This document shows, piece by piece, positions 20,767-30,446 of a stretch of 47,174 bases of DNA. The notes beneath the pieces are model-generated. The model was given only the letters and a program-made list of their open reading frames with translations, made no database searches and had not been told where the DNA came from. The translations under genes were made by a program, and so were the position numbers. This DNA is from a virus, in IMG/VR virus record IMGVR_UViG_3300001686_000008, positions 1 to 47,174 of that record; one strand, given 5' to 3'. Position 1 is the first letter of the stretch. Each line of letters begins with the position of its first letter.

Positions 20767-21023
20767 AGTCCCATTTTCCTTTTCGCCCACTCCAGGGCAG
20801 AGTTAAAACCAATGGACACGAGTGCGACGATGCCGGCGTAACCCAGCAGGGCCTTCTTCTGGTTTCCTTCCAGCTTGATGATCCGGGCGTACTGGCCCTT
20901 GATCTTCCACTCATGCTCCTCAAGCTCTTTCCGCAGGGGGGCAATCTCCAAACGGAGAGCGTCCACCACGGGGTCAACGATGACCTTCTTAATGTTCTCG
21001 GCGTCTTCCAGGTTCAGTGGCAT
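20763..21023 (-). CDS. coiled-coil membrane protein, XhlA/holin-like
   Basis: 86 residues. A charged helical N-terminal half (residues ~20-50: LRLEIAPLRKELEEHEWKIK) likely forms a coiled coil. One membrane helix (LLGYAGIVALVSIGFNSALEW) and a basic end follow. This is the layout of haemolysin XhlA-type proteins and some pinholins or antiholins. It begins 2 bases after the end of the giant virion gene and is coupled to the spanin-like gene. A lysis role is inferred from this company. Confidence 0.6.
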   Translation of the reverse strand: MPLNLEDAENIKKVIVDPVVDALRLEIAPLRKELEEHEWKIKGQYARIIKLEGNQKKALLGYAGIVALVSIGFNSALEWAKRKMGL

Positions 21024-21025
21024 GG

Positions 21026-24000
21026 CTATTCCTCATCGCCTTGCGGCACTGCCCCGGCCTTGACTCTGGCCCAGTCAGTTTGCAGGCGTTTCATGTACGC
21101 AACCCGGTCTTCCCGTTTGAGGGATTTACTGGATCGCAGCTTGGCGAACATCTGCGGGCCAAGCCTCCGCTTCTCCCCGTCGTCCATGACCTCCCATACC
21201 TTCATTGCGTCGTCGAACTCCATAGACTTGACCGACCGCTCCAGCATCCCGGAGAACTTCTGCCGGCTGCGGATGTTCTGGATGTCCGCTTCAGTGAAGT
21301 CCCCGGACTGCATCGCCTCCCGGATGTTCTCCCGAGCGTTCGGCTCTTTGGCCTTCAAGGCGTTGGCCAGGTCGCGGACCTTCTTGGAATGGTCAGCCTC
21401 CTCCTGGGTTCGCGTCCCGTGGGGCTGCCGCTCCTGCATAATCTCCTGGGCCTTCAATTCAGCTTCGCTGTGTGTGATGTCGCTGCGAGCCTGGACGATG
21501 CCGATGATGGGGAGTAAGGATCGAGCACCCTGCCCTTCATCATGGAGCTTCTTAACTTCGCGGACGCCGAAGGGAGTGAACTGCTCGCCCACGAACTTCG
21601 CTTCGTCCAGCAGTTGCTTCATGAACGGATCGTCTTCGTTGCGAATCTTCGTGCCGTAGTAGTCCTTGTTCGCCAGCATCTCCATGATCGTGTTGAGCAT
21701 GGGGTGGACCTTGTTGCTGAGGGTCTTCGCTGGGTCTTTCCCGTATGCGAGCACGTCCTTCATGTAGGAGGGAAGGGCAAGTCGGATGTCGTGGCCTTCC
21801 TTGTCCTTCTCCCCGGTCTTGGGGAAGAACCAGTCCTTGGCTTCTTTGGGGACGCCGTTGCCCAGGGCGTAGTGGACCATGCCACCTACGAGGCCAGCCA
21901 TGATTGGCATTGCTGCGGCGTAGGCCATGCGGTGCGTGAACTCGGTGTTGCCGAAGCTGCGGTCAATGGCTGCTTGCTTAACCATCGTGCCGAGGTCGGC
22001 CACCCCGCCGGCCAGTTCTCGAAGCGTACCCAAGTTCCATCCAACGGAACGGGTGGAGGCCATAGCGAGGTCTTTGGCTGCTTTGTTCCAGAACAGGTTG
22101 TCATAGACCAACTCTCCCATTCGGTTGTCCACACTGTCCCAGGCTTTAGCCATCGCCGCCCGCACTTCCTCACGCCCGGCCCCTGCCGGCATCTTGGAAA
22201 GCTCATAGCGGGCCATGTCATGGAAGACGCCCATCTTCATGCGGGGCACGATTATCTCCATGATGGGTTTCGCGGACTGCTCAATGCCGGCGAAGGGAAG
22301 GCGGAGGGCTGCACCGATATAGTTGCCCTTCTTGAACGCTTCCATCATCTTGTCGGTCATGCCGGTGTGGTAGAAGTCATCCATCTTGATGCGGCCACCA
22401 GCCGCTTTCATCGCGTCCACGATCTGAGCAATCTCAGGCGTCGTGCTGCCGGGCTTCACCCATTCCCGAAGGACGAGGTTGCCTTTGTGGATGTTGCCGA
22501 TGGCCGGACCGATCATGGTCGCCGCGTTGACGACAGACTTCCCTGCCTCTTTGAATTGGCCGCTCCCAAGCTGTTTGAAGGACAGAGCCAGCTTCGACGT
22601 TGCCGAGTCGAGTGTAGTGTTCAGCAGATGGAAGCCGGACATACCAAGCTGCACCTGGTTCATGACGTTGCCGGCACCCAGGTACGCCCGGAATAGGCCA
22701 CCGAAATTCTTGTCCCCTCGGATGCCTGGAGACAGGTAGTTGTTGATGACGTTGGCGACAGCTTCAGGAGCGACGATGTAGCCTTTGATCTGGATCGCAC
22801 CGCGACGGCTCGCCTTGGCGTACACCGTGGCGATGTTGTCATTGATCTTCGCGTAGCCTTCCGGCAGCCCGCCCCTGGCACTGACCCTGGTGAGCACGCC
22901 CTTCATGCCCATCTCTTGGAACGCCTGGTGGATCGTGATGTACTTGTCCATCTCCCGCACGCGGAGGAGCACGGCTTCGACTGGGTTCTCGGTGACGGGT
23001 TCTAATCCCTTCTTGATGCCATCCGAGAACAGCTTCAATGTCCGCTGTTTAAGGAAGCCCTTCTTCCCCTCCAGAGGAGCTTTGGCAATCGCTTCCCCAT
23101 AGACCGACTTGGCTTTCGCCGGGTCTTTCCACAGGTGGGGGAAATAGTCTTCAATGAAGTTGGCCAGCTTGCCAGTGCCGAGGGCCTGCACCTGGGCCAG
23201 CCGGTCATTCAGGATGGCACGGAGGGCGTCTGCTGCGGGCTGAAGGGCAGGATCGGTCTGCCTCAATCCCCGCTCCATCTTGTCGATGAAGTCACGGGTG
23301 ATGGGCACGTCCAGCTTCTCGAACGCCTTCATGGAATCGCGGAAGGCTTCGTTGAGCCGGTCGCTACGCTGGGCCAATTCTGCCCCGCGTTCGCGGATGG
23401 TGTTGGCGGCATAGCGGGCATCGTCACTGCGGACCTGGGGACCGAGGATCGACTTCACGCCGGTCCACGCAGCCTTCAAGCTCTTGCCGGCTTCCTCCAG
23501 CCGGGGCTTCACGTCCTCGTCAATGAACTTCTCGCCTGGATAGAACAGAGTCCGTTGGGCTTTGGTTATTTCGGAGGGCTGATGCTTTGCGAATTTTTCA
23601 GCCCTTTGAGCGATTCGGTTAAGAACTTCCTTACGACCTTCAGCGACGTAGCCGCTGGGAGGTTCTTCGCCGCTTCCCGCCTCTTTCGCTGCCCCTTCTG
23701 CACGGCTGATAGATTCTTCAGATAGTCCAAGTCCTCGGAGGGCTGCTCTGACATCGGGGTCTCCCAGCATGTCGTGGAAGGCAGGGGCCTCGGCCACGTC
23801 TTCATGCGTCAAATTCTTCAGGGCCTCATGGCCCGTCGTGTCCTTGTTGATTCGTTCCGATAAGGTCTTGAAGAAGCTCCAGATGGTCTCTTGCACCTGG
23901 GCCGGCTCAAGCCCCATCGACTTCGCCACACGGCGAACCTTGGCAGTATACCCCAGGTATCCGCCATTGTCAGAAAACACCTTCTGGTCAACGTCGCCGA

Positions 24001-27000
24001 ACTTAGCCATCCATGCATCGTTCGTCACAGCCTGGAGGTTGCCCCGGACGTTCTCAGTGAAGTTGCTGACCTTGGGGCCGGAAAGCTGTTCGCTCCGCAG
24101 TGCCCGGATGATGTTGGGCTTGCGGGTCTCCATCACACCATCTAGGAGGGCTTCAATCTTGGCAGGATCGTTTGGCCGGCCAGCATCGTCCCAGGCTTTC
24201 CACACCTTGATGGTTTCACGGAAATTCTTCTCGACCGTTTGACGCGGGGAATCCGCCGCGAGCAAGGCGGCGAACTGGCGACTGTCGGGGCCGAACAAAT
24301 CAATGAGTGCCGCCGCAGCCTTCTCGTACCAGCCCTTCTTCGCAATGCCCGCCTGGGCCGCTGCCTCGAACTCCGCGTCGGCGGGGAGAGTGCGGAAGAC
24401 ATCCAGAGCACGCTTCGCTTCAGAATCGGTCAGTGACTCCCGCTCCTCGGGAGTCAAATGCTTCATCAATTCCTTCTCACCCTTTGGGGCGAAGGACGCA
24501 CCGTTTGCCTGCTCAACTTTGTGGAACTCATCGGGCAGGAGGGTGGCCTTCTGCTCGGCATAGCGGGTGTCGGTTGGATTGGCCTGGTTGTGTTCACCCT
24601 GCGGACCGAAGTTGACCCAGGAGTTCTGCCCCCTGGTCTCGGTCGTCATAGCACCACGGGCCTGCTCGGAATACATTACCGAGTGAGACCGCCATGCATT
24701 CTCCTCTCCGCGAGGGCCAAATCCAACTCCCTCTTTAGTGTGGCCAAAGTAGTCGTGGACCGCCCGGAAGACATCATTGTACGTGTAAGGCGTGCCAGGT
24801 GCCTTTTCCGCAAGCGGGTGGTCGGCTGGTAGATCGCCGCCCTGATAGAAGTATAGATGTTTATGTTCCGCAACATCGTTTCTCATCTCCTCCGAGTTTT
24901 TGTAGGGCTGCCCCTCCTGATTCCACGCCTCGAACTTCACACCCTTCGATTCGAGGTACTTCCACTGGTCGAGCGTTTCCTTTTTGAAGGCTTCGTAGCT
25001 GGCTTTGACTTTCGGGTCGTTGGGGGAATGGGTGGATAGATCATATGCTGAAGCAATCCGCTTGGCCCGCTCGACGTTGACTTCAGCGTAGGAAGAATCT
25101 GGGTGGTAGGGTACTCCGTTCGCCTTTGTGTATTCCTCAGCTTCCTTACGAATGCGGTCATTGCCCTTCGGAGCAAAGAGGGTGCCTTGGGTTTCGACTT
25201 CACGGGGGCGACGGGTGGCCCGTACTTTCGCAGGTGGGCCAGCAGCCTCAGTTTTCGGGACTGCCGCTTCTGAGCCTCCGCTTGTTGCCTCCGAATTTCC
25301 TCCCAGTATTCGTACCCCTCTATCTCCATTTTTGCTAGGAACTTCCGAAACATTTGCTTCCTCCGGTTTGACTGTTTTATCGCGGAGAAGGGCAAGAGCC
25401 TTGTCCACGATCTGATGTTTGCCAGTGAGCTTATCCCAGATGCCCTGGCCGGTTTCGACGATCTTCTCCCAGACACCAGCCTTCTGCCCCATGAGGGCAC
25501 GGCGGATGACGGAACGGGTGGCCGCATCCTGCAAAGCCATCGCCCCGATTTCCCGCTCGGACACTTCCGGCGTCAGGTACTTGCTCGTGTCGATGCCCTT
25601 CATCTTGGCGAGCTTCGACTTGTAGGTGTCCATGTACTTCGTCCGCTGCTCCTGGGGAATCGCCTCCAGGAAGGCTTTGGCGGCAGCCGGATCGCTGTCC
25701 TGGACAGTGTGCATCCACTCATGGCCCAGAACCGACACCCACCCCTTTACGGGGTAACGAGCGTCGATGAACGCGACTCCTGGATGATCTGGGTGGATGA
25801 AGCCAGCGGCACCACCGGAGTCGTTAATGTGGACGACTTTGATGCCCAGAACCTTCTCGACTGCGTTTGAAGCAGCCCGGACGTACTTGCTTGGCTTAAC
25901 AAGTCTCGCTTCGGGTCGAATGTTCGGAAGGTCGGATTCGGCTTTAGCCACTTCGGGAACGGCCCGTACCGATTCAGAAGGTACTGGCTTTGATACCGTT
26001 CCTTCAGGTAAGACGACCTTGCCAGCCCCGGATTGCGGTACTTCTGGAGTACCTCCCGGTAAACCTGTCTGTCTTCCTTCAGGTACTCGAACCACGTTCG
26101 CCGCATCTCCCGGTCCACCAGCAAGTGCCACAGGAGCTTCAGCCTTGACTTGAGCATTTGCTACCTCCGCAGGTTGCATTGACCGGACTGGCACTGGCCC
26201 GGATTGTCCTTGTTCAGCAGGCGTGCCAACTCCTGCAACAGCCGCCGCTGGCGGCGTAATTGACGGGACTTTGACCGTATCGCCAGCACTTCCCTTCGCC
26301 AGCTTAGAAACGCGGTCACGAAGTTCAGAGCCATAGCTTTCAATTTGGTCATCTGTCAGCCCTCGGGATTTCAGTTCGTTGATGGCTTCCTTGCCGACCT
26401 TCCCCAGCCTGGGCTGAGTCGCGGCATAGTGGAGCTTGTCGTCACGATTCTCGAAGTCGAGCACAAGGCCCTTGGACTCTGCCCCTTCCTGGACGCGGTA
26501 TTTGGGAACCGCCTTGTCAACCAGACTCGTCTTCGGCTCGGGAGCGGGGGCAGTGAGGAGAGGCTTCATTACCTCGGCAGTGGGGGCCGGGACTTCGTTG
26601 GGTTTGGCTTGGGGAGCAGACACTTCCAGGGCTTTTGTATTTTCGGCGACTGGAGCACGGCCTTCCGCGAGACCACGCACGCCACCCGACCCCAGCCCGC
26701 CCACGGCGTTGACTGCCGCCTGGTGGAGGATCGCTTCAAGGGAGGGGGATTCGCCTGTCAGCAGATACTTGGACGCCTCGCTGGTCAATCCCTGGCCGGC
26801 ACCGACCGCACCTTGGGCGAAGGCATCTTTGACCGCCATCGTCATCGCCGCCCGGATCGCCGGCTGCTTCGTAGCTGCCGAACCGATGGCACCGAACTTC
26901 ATCAAGTAGGTGTTGACCACGCCGTCAACGGCACCGCCGGCCAGAGCCACAGAGTTTGCGTCTGCTTCGTTCAAGCCCTGAGCACGGGCAGCGTTATAGG

Positions 27001-27871
27001 TTCTCTCGTAACCAGCTTGGAAGCCTTGTGCCCCCATCTGGCCGAAGGCCAATGCCTTATCCACTCCGCCGGCTTGGAACGCTCGCCCCATCATTATCAA
27101 TGGGGGAATCATCTCTGCACCGGATTCGACCAACTTCTGGGCCGTCCCAGTGTTCAGACCGAAGTGGCTGTTCTGAGCGACAGTGGATTGGGGGAAGGAC
27201 TTTTCGACGTTGCCCGTAATCTTGTTGAGAGTGTTGGCGGTAGCCTGGCGTGCGATGGCTGCGGAACTGGTGCCAGCGTTTGGATCAGCACCCTCGCCAT
27301 TCTGGTAGCCAGCTTCAACGCCTTGCTCGACCGTCCCCAGGATGAGATTTGCCCCACCCTTGACCGGCTCGGTGACGGTCTTCGTTGCTCCGCGAATGGG
27401 AGCATTGACCAAAGTTGCCTGGAGTCTTCCCACCTGTTCGGGAGTCTTTCCAGCTTGCCCGGCCTGCTGACCTGCGAGGGCGACGTTAAGAGCGTTGGTG
27501 CTGTATTCCTGCCGCCACTTATCTTCGGTGGCCTGTCGTTGCTCGGGTGGGATGCTGCCCTGGAGATATGCGATGGCGTTGGGGAGGGTCTTTTCGGATG
27601 CCTCAGTCACCAGACGGGTTTCGCCTGGGTTGGCCTGCCGATAAGCCTCGTCCGCACTAGAGACAATCTTCTGCCCCTGGGACTGCAAAGCGGCATGGCC
27701 AAGCTGTTCCCACTTCTGGCGAACATAGCCTTCCGCTGCCTGACTGATGACTGGGTTGGATGAATCGAAAGCCTGAGACCCTGTTGAAGCCAGTGGATCG
27801 CCAAAAGGATTTGACGTGGCTTGGGGCTGAGACGGGGCAGCATTCGCTGGTGCGTCACCGAAGGGATTCAT
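21026..27871 (-). CDS. giant polyvalent internal virion protein (2,281 aa)
   Basis: Begins MNPFGDAPANAAPSQPQ with a second NPFGD soon after (a disordered start). Long helical stretches follow, then a zinc-peptidase-like segment (VLGHEWMHTVQ, HEXXH at 717-721). Next comes a block with HDYFGHTKEG and WVNFGPQGEHN, then an all-helical region (GWYEKAAAALIDLFGPDS). The C-terminal module has membrane-active character (GLVGGMVHYALG). This mosaic is typical of large polyvalent or ejection proteins of podoviruses, stored in the capsid and injected to process host targets or form a channel. No lysozyme-type motif recognised. ATG 27871. The start of the 20763 gene lies just past its stop. Confidence 0.85.
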   Translation of the reverse strand: MNPFGDAPANAAPSQPQATSNPFGDPLASTGSQAFDSSNPVISQAAEGYVRQKWEQLGHAALQSQGQKIVSSADEAYRQANPGETRLVTEASEKTLPNAIAYLQGSIPPEQRQATEDKWRQEYSTNALNVALAGQQAGQAGKTPEQVGRLQATLVNAPIRGATKTVTEPVKGGANLILGTVEQGVEAGYQNGEGADPNAGTSSAAIARQATANTLNKITGNVEKSFPQSTVAQNSHFGLNTGTAQKLVESGAEMIPPLIMMGRAFQAGGVDKALAFGQMGAQGFQAGYERTYNAARAQGLNEADANSVALAGGAVDGVVNTYLMKFGAIGSAATKQPAIRAAMTMAVKDAFAQGAVGAGQGLTSEASKYLLTGESPSLEAILHQAAVNAVGGLGSGGVRGLAEGRAPVAENTKALEVSAPQAKPNEVPAPTAEVMKPLLTAPAPEPKTSLVDKAVPKYRVQEGAESKGLVLDFENRDDKLHYAATQPRLGKVGKEAINELKSRGLTDDQIESYGSELRDRVSKLAKGSAGDTVKVPSITPPAAAVAGVGTPAEQGQSGPVPVRSMQPAEVANAQVKAEAPVALAGGPGDAANVVRVPEGRQTGLPGGTPEVPQSGAGKVVLPEGTVSKPVPSESVRAVPEVAKAESDLPNIRPEARLVKPSKYVRAASNAVEKVLGIKVVHINDSGGAAGFIHPDHPGVAFIDARYPVKGWVSVLGHEWMHTVQDSDPAAAKAFLEAIPQEQRTKYMDTYKSKLAKMKGIDTSKYLTPEVSEREIGAMALQDAATRSVIRRALMGQKAGVWEKIVETGQGIWDKLTGKHQIVDKALALLRDKTVKPEEANVSEVPSKNGDRGVRILGGNSEATSGGSEAAVPKTEAAGPPAKVRATRRPREVETQGTLFAPKGNDRIRKEAEEYTKANGVPYHPDSSYAEVNVERAKRIASAYDLSTHSPNDPKVKASYEAFKKETLDQWKYLESKGVKFEAWNQEGQPYKNSEEMRNDVAEHKHLYFYQGGDLPADHPLAEKAPGTPYTYNDVFRAVHDYFGHTKEGVGFGPRGEENAWRSHSVMYSEQARGAMTTETRGQNSWVNFGPQGEHNQANPTDTRYAEQKATLLPDEFHKVEQANGASFAPKGEKELMKHLTPEERESLTDSEAKRALDVFRTLPADAEFEAAAQAGIAKKGWYEKAAAALIDLFGPDSRQFAALLAADSPRQTVEKNFRETIKVWKAWDDAGRPNDPAKIEALLDGVMETRKPNIIRALRSEQLSGPKVSNFTENVRGNLQAVTNDAWMAKFGDVDQKVFSDNGGYLGYTAKVRRVAKSMGLEPAQVQETIWSFFKTLSERINKDTTGHEALKNLTHEDVAEAPAFHDMLGDPDVRAALRGLGLSEESISRAEGAAKEAGSGEEPPSGYVAEGRKEVLNRIAQRAEKFAKHQPSEITKAQRTLFYPGEKFIDEDVKPRLEEAGKSLKAAWTGVKSILGPQVRSDDARYAANTIRERGAELAQRSDRLNEAFRDSMKAFEKLDVPITRDFIDKMERGLRQTDPALQPAADALRAILNDRLAQVQALGTGKLANFIEDYFPHLWKDPAKAKSVYGEAIAKAPLEGKKGFLKQRTLKLFSDGIKKGLEPVTENPVEAVLLRVREMDKYITIHQAFQEMGMKGVLTRVSARGGLPEGYAKINDNIATVYAKASRRGAIQIKGYIVAPEAVANVINNYLSPGIRGDKNFGGLFRAYLGAGNVMNQVQLGMSGFHLLNTTLDSATSKLALSFKQLGSGQFKEAGKSVVNAATMIGPAIGNIHKGNLVLREWVKPGSTTPEIAQIVDAMKAAGGRIKMDDFYHTGMTDKMMEAFKKGNYIGAALRLPFAGIEQSAKPIMEIIVPRMKMGVFHDMARYELSKMPAGAGREEVRAAMAKAWDSVDNRMGELVYDNLFWNKAAKDLAMASTRSVGWNLGTLRELAGGVADLGTMVKQAAIDRSFGNTEFTHRMAYAAAMPIMAGLVGGMVHYALGNGVPKEAKDWFFPKTGEKDKEGHDIRLALPSYMKDVLAYGKDPAKTLSNKVHPMLNTIMEMLANKDYYGTKIRNEDDPFMKQLLDEAKFVGEQFTPFGVREVKKLHDEGQGARSLLPIIGIVQARSDITHSEAELKAQEIMQERQPHGTRTQEEADHSKKVRDLANALKAKEPNARENIREAMQSGDFTEADIQNIRSRQKFSGMLERSVKSMEFDDAMKVWEVMDDGEKRRLGPQMFAKLRSSKSLKREDRVAYMKRLQTDWARVKAGAVPQGDEE

Positions 27872-27874
27872 AGT

Positions 27875-28789
27875 TTATTTCTTTGTGTAGGCTTTGCCGT
27901 CGCCGGCCCAAATGTAGGTCGTGCCGCTGGGAACCTGAGCGTACTCGGTCGCGTCGTGAACCACCGGAGGAGAACCCGAGCCAGCCGCAGGGCTGCTATT
28001 AGCTGGGGCCTGCTGCTGAGCATCCACCATCTTGTTGACGGTGCCAGGATCGACCACCGGAGCGGTCTTTCCCGTCAAGCTGTTGGTACGAGTAACCACT
28101 TCCTGGTTCATCCCGTCCAGTTGTTGCTGAAGCTGTTGAGCAGCTTGTAGAGCCGCCTGGTACTTCGGCATCATGCCCAGAGCGACATGCTTGCCGCCGG
28201 GTAGCGGCGTCGGATCGAGCTTCGTGGCGAAGTCCTTGTTCTCGTCGATGACGTAGGAATTGATTTCCTTGGCCTTCTTCTGAAGCTCCGCACTGATGAG
28301 CGAAGCCGAACGACGAACGGCATCCAAGGCCCTGCGATTCGCTTCCTCGGGATTCAATCCCGAATTGGCGTTAAGGCGGTCCTGGTTGGTCTGGAAGTTT
28401 TCCTGCCCCTGCTGATGATACTGCTGGCTTTGAGCCATGCGGGCTTGGGCGTTCGCGTCGTTGGCGGAGACGGCCTGCTGGCTGATGTCAAGCTGACGGT
28501 TACGCTGTTGGTTCTCCGCCACCTGCTGAGTGTTAGCCGCGTCCATTGCCCGCTGCTTCATCTCCAGGTCCGCGTTGGCGTCATCCGCTTTGAGAGCGTT
28601 GGAGATTACGAAGTTATCCTGCTGGTCCTGTTGAGCCTGGGCCTGCTGCATCATCCGTATCAGTTCCATGTCCCGCTGCTGCTTCTGCAATTGAAGCTGC
28701 TGAGCCTGGACTTGCCCTTGTCCGGCCCCGCCCTGTTGGGCCATGCCGAGGGCAGCAGAGATTGGACCGTATGTGACGTTGATCGCCAT
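27875..28789 (-). CDS. glutamine-rich internal virion protein
   Basis: 304 residues. Very rich in Gln, Ala and Asn; nearly all helical from ~25 to 250 (QAQQLQLQKQQRDMELIRMM). It ends in a small globular motif (TTYIWAGDGKAYTKK). Composition and position, directly upstream of the giant gene, fit an internal core or ejection protein (compare T7 gp14/gp15 type). The ATG shares a base with the previous stop (TAATG), so I prefer 28789 (MAINVTYG) over an upstream GTG at 28807. Confidence 0.65.
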   Translation of the reverse strand: MAINVTYGPISAALGMAQQGGAGQGQVQAQQLQLQKQQRDMELIRMMQQAQAQQDQQDNFVISNALKADDANADLEMKQRAMDAANTQQVAENQQRNRQLDISQQAVSANDANAQARMAQSQQYHQQGQENFQTNQDRLNANSGLNPEEANRRALDAVRRSASLISAELQKKAKEINSYVIDENKDFATKLDPTPLPGGKHVALGMMPKYQAALQAAQQLQQQLDGMNQEVVTRTNSLTGKTAPVVDPGTVNKMVDAQQQAPANSSPAAGSGSPPVVHDATEYAQVPSGTTYIWAGDGKAYTKK

Positions 28790-29763
28790 TATGCGTACCC
28801 TTTGCACATATGGATCATCTTCTGGATCGAACCGACGTTCGGGTCAGAGCAGCCCGACCATTGGACCGAGATGTATCCGCACTTACTTGGATCGGTCGAT
28901 TGCGAAGCACAGGGAGTGTTCGGAGTATTGGGGGTCGGCGGGGGCTGGTTAGGAATCGGGGGAGGCGGCGTATTCGGGGTGTTTGGAGTCGGAGGCGTAT
29001 TGGGTGTGGGCGGAGTGTTCGGCGTAGGAGTGTTGGGGGTGTTCGGAACGGGCGGCTGCTCCTGTGGAATCTGTCCCTGCTGGGGAGCTTGGATAGCCGT
29101 GTTGGAACCCAGGGCACCACCGCCGCCACCGGACGATCCGCCGCTGGTATTCAAATGGTTGATGCTGCCCTGCGTGCTGGTGATAGTGGTCTTCTTCGTG
29201 GGCGTGTTCGCCGCCTGAGCTTGCGACGCAGCCGACACGAGGCCGGCATAATCGCCGATGCTGGGAGCGATGTCATTCCGGTTGGCGATGAAGTTGGAAA
29301 TGCTGTTCGCCCCGGCGTTCGCTTGCCCCGCCTGTTGAAGTCGAATGTTGCTACGAGACTGGGCCTGCTGGTCCGCGAGGGATAGGCGGGCCAATTCAGC
29401 GGATCGCTGGGGAATCGCCGACATGGTATCCATGACGGTCGTATTCCCGATGCCCCGGCCAATAGCCGACTGCTGAACATCCGCAATGCCCGACTTCTCT
29501 CGTTGGTTGATGTCGGCAAGCTGGCTGGCCCCGACATTCTTAATGTCATTCAACGCACCAGAGATGAACCCGGCACCCTGGTTATACCCCTTTGACAATA
29601 CATTGAGGCCCTGGCCGTATCGTTGGTTGTTCGCGTTGTTGGCCTGGTTCTGCCCCGTCTGAGCGAGGTTAATCGCGTCAGTAATGCTGAAGCCCCCAGT
29701 GTAGGGCTTGTACTGAATCGGATCGGGAGGCGAGAGATTCACGCCATTATATTTGATTGCCAT
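28789..29763 (-). CDS. virion protein with PNTP repeat linker and Cys-rich tail
   Basis: 324 residues. The N-terminal half is helical and Ala/Gln/Asn-rich (SITDAINLAQTGQNQANNAN), then comes a Gly/Ser turn (GGSSGGGGG). A ~50-residue proline repeat (residues ~234-283) is built from PNTP/PNTPP units. A C-terminal cap has four Cys (CASQSTDPSKCGY ... SGC ... MC). It looks like an internal virion protein with a rigid linker and a disulfide- or metal-stabilised head. Good ribosome site; a late promoter lies directly upstream. Confidence 0.65.
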   Translation of the reverse strand: MAIKYNGVNLSPPDPIQYKPYTGGFSITDAINLAQTGQNQANNANNQRYGQGLNVLSKGYNQGAGFISGALNDIKNVGASQLADINQREKSGIADVQQSAIGRGIGNTTVMDTMSAIPQRSAELARLSLADQQAQSRSNIRLQQAGQANAGANSISNFIANRNDIAPSIGDYAGLVSAASQAQAANTPTKKTTITSTQGSINHLNTSGGSSGGGGGALGSNTAIQAPQQGQIPQEQPPVPNTPNTPTPNTPPTPNTPPTPNTPNTPPPPIPNQPPPTPNTPNTPCASQSTDPSKCGYISVQWSGCSDPNVGSIQKMIHMCKGYA

Positions 29764-29783
29764 TTAACTCCAGGAGAGCGTTA

Positions 29784-29812
29784 ATTATACCACATTTTCG
29801 GACTTAAAGCAA
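29784..29812 (-). promoter_or_regulatory. late promoter, consensus type
   Basis: Minus strand: TTGCTT (29812-29807), a 17-base spacer ending AATGTGG, TATAAT (29789-29784). The TGG before TATAAT is an extended -10. Drives 28789 and the lysis genes. Confidence 0.85.
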
Positions 29813-29813
29813 A

Positions 29814-30446
29814 TTAGATGTTCCATGCGTCGGCATCGACGATGGTATGTGTCCACACCCCCAAGGCCCCTGGATCGACCGAAATACCAATGATGAGGCC
29901 AGCCACAGTCGTATCAAAAGCCGCCGACGTAGCCACCAGAGTAGGGCTTCCAATATTAGCAAACCCAGTCGCATCCAGGTTATGGGTGAGGGTGAGAACC
30001 CCGGAGATAACGCCAGATGCCCCGCCAATAGCCCGGACGGTCACTTCAACCGTGACGTAAGCAGTATCAATCACGCCTGTCTGGGCGGGGCCTGTCAAAG
30101 TCAATCGGGCAGTGTCGGCGACCGATCCCGCCGTCCCAATACGGATTCTCCAAATGGGAGTAGCAACACCAGCCGCCGTCTTGGTGATTGCCATGACCCA
30201 GGTGAACTTCGTTCCCACTTGGAGCTTGTGTGATGGAATGGCGAGGTTAGAGCCGGTCAGATAAGTGTCTGCCGCGTTAGCCACAACATCCGCAGTATTG
30301 GAGTTGTGCAGACCGTGCAGGGTTCGGACATACCCAGCGTTGTTCTGCTCAGAAAACTGGGCGGTGGATGAATGGGGGAACAGCGTATTCACTGTGCCAC
30401 CGACTGGGGTGGGAGGAGCTTCTTGATCGAATACTGCGTCGGCCAT
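29814..30446 (-). CDS. beta-rich virion protein (210 aa)
   Basis: Ser/Thr/Ala/Val-rich, predominantly strands (TARLTLTGPAQTGVIDTAYV, VTVEVTVRAIGG), consistent with a jelly-roll or head/tail decoration fold. The N-terminus is charged and Pro-rich (MADAVFDQEAPPTPVGG). Lies between tail and internal protein genes. The ATG shares its base with the upstream stop (TAATG). Not recognised as a specific family; a receptor-binding or appendage protein is possible. Confidence 0.6.
   Translation of the reverse strand: MADAVFDQEAPPTPVGGTVNTLFPHSSTAQFSEQNNAGYVRTLHGLHNSNTADVVANAADTYLTGSNLAIPSHKLQVGTKFTWVMAITKTAAGVATPIWRIRIGTAGSVADTARLTLTGPAQTGVIDTAYVTVEVTVRAIGGASGVISGVLTLTHNLDATGFANIGSPTLVATSAAFDTTVAGLIIGISVDPGALGVWTHTIVDADAWNI

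Noticed and set aside
26345-27763. 472-residue plus-strand frame (and 21542-22696) opposite the giant virion gene
   Set aside because: Low-complexity, no ribosome site or promoter; shadows of the minus-strand gene.
29000-29060. CRISPR-like array suggested by short repeats
   Set aside because: The repeats encode PNTP units in frame within a virion protein and lack constant repeats with unique spacers.
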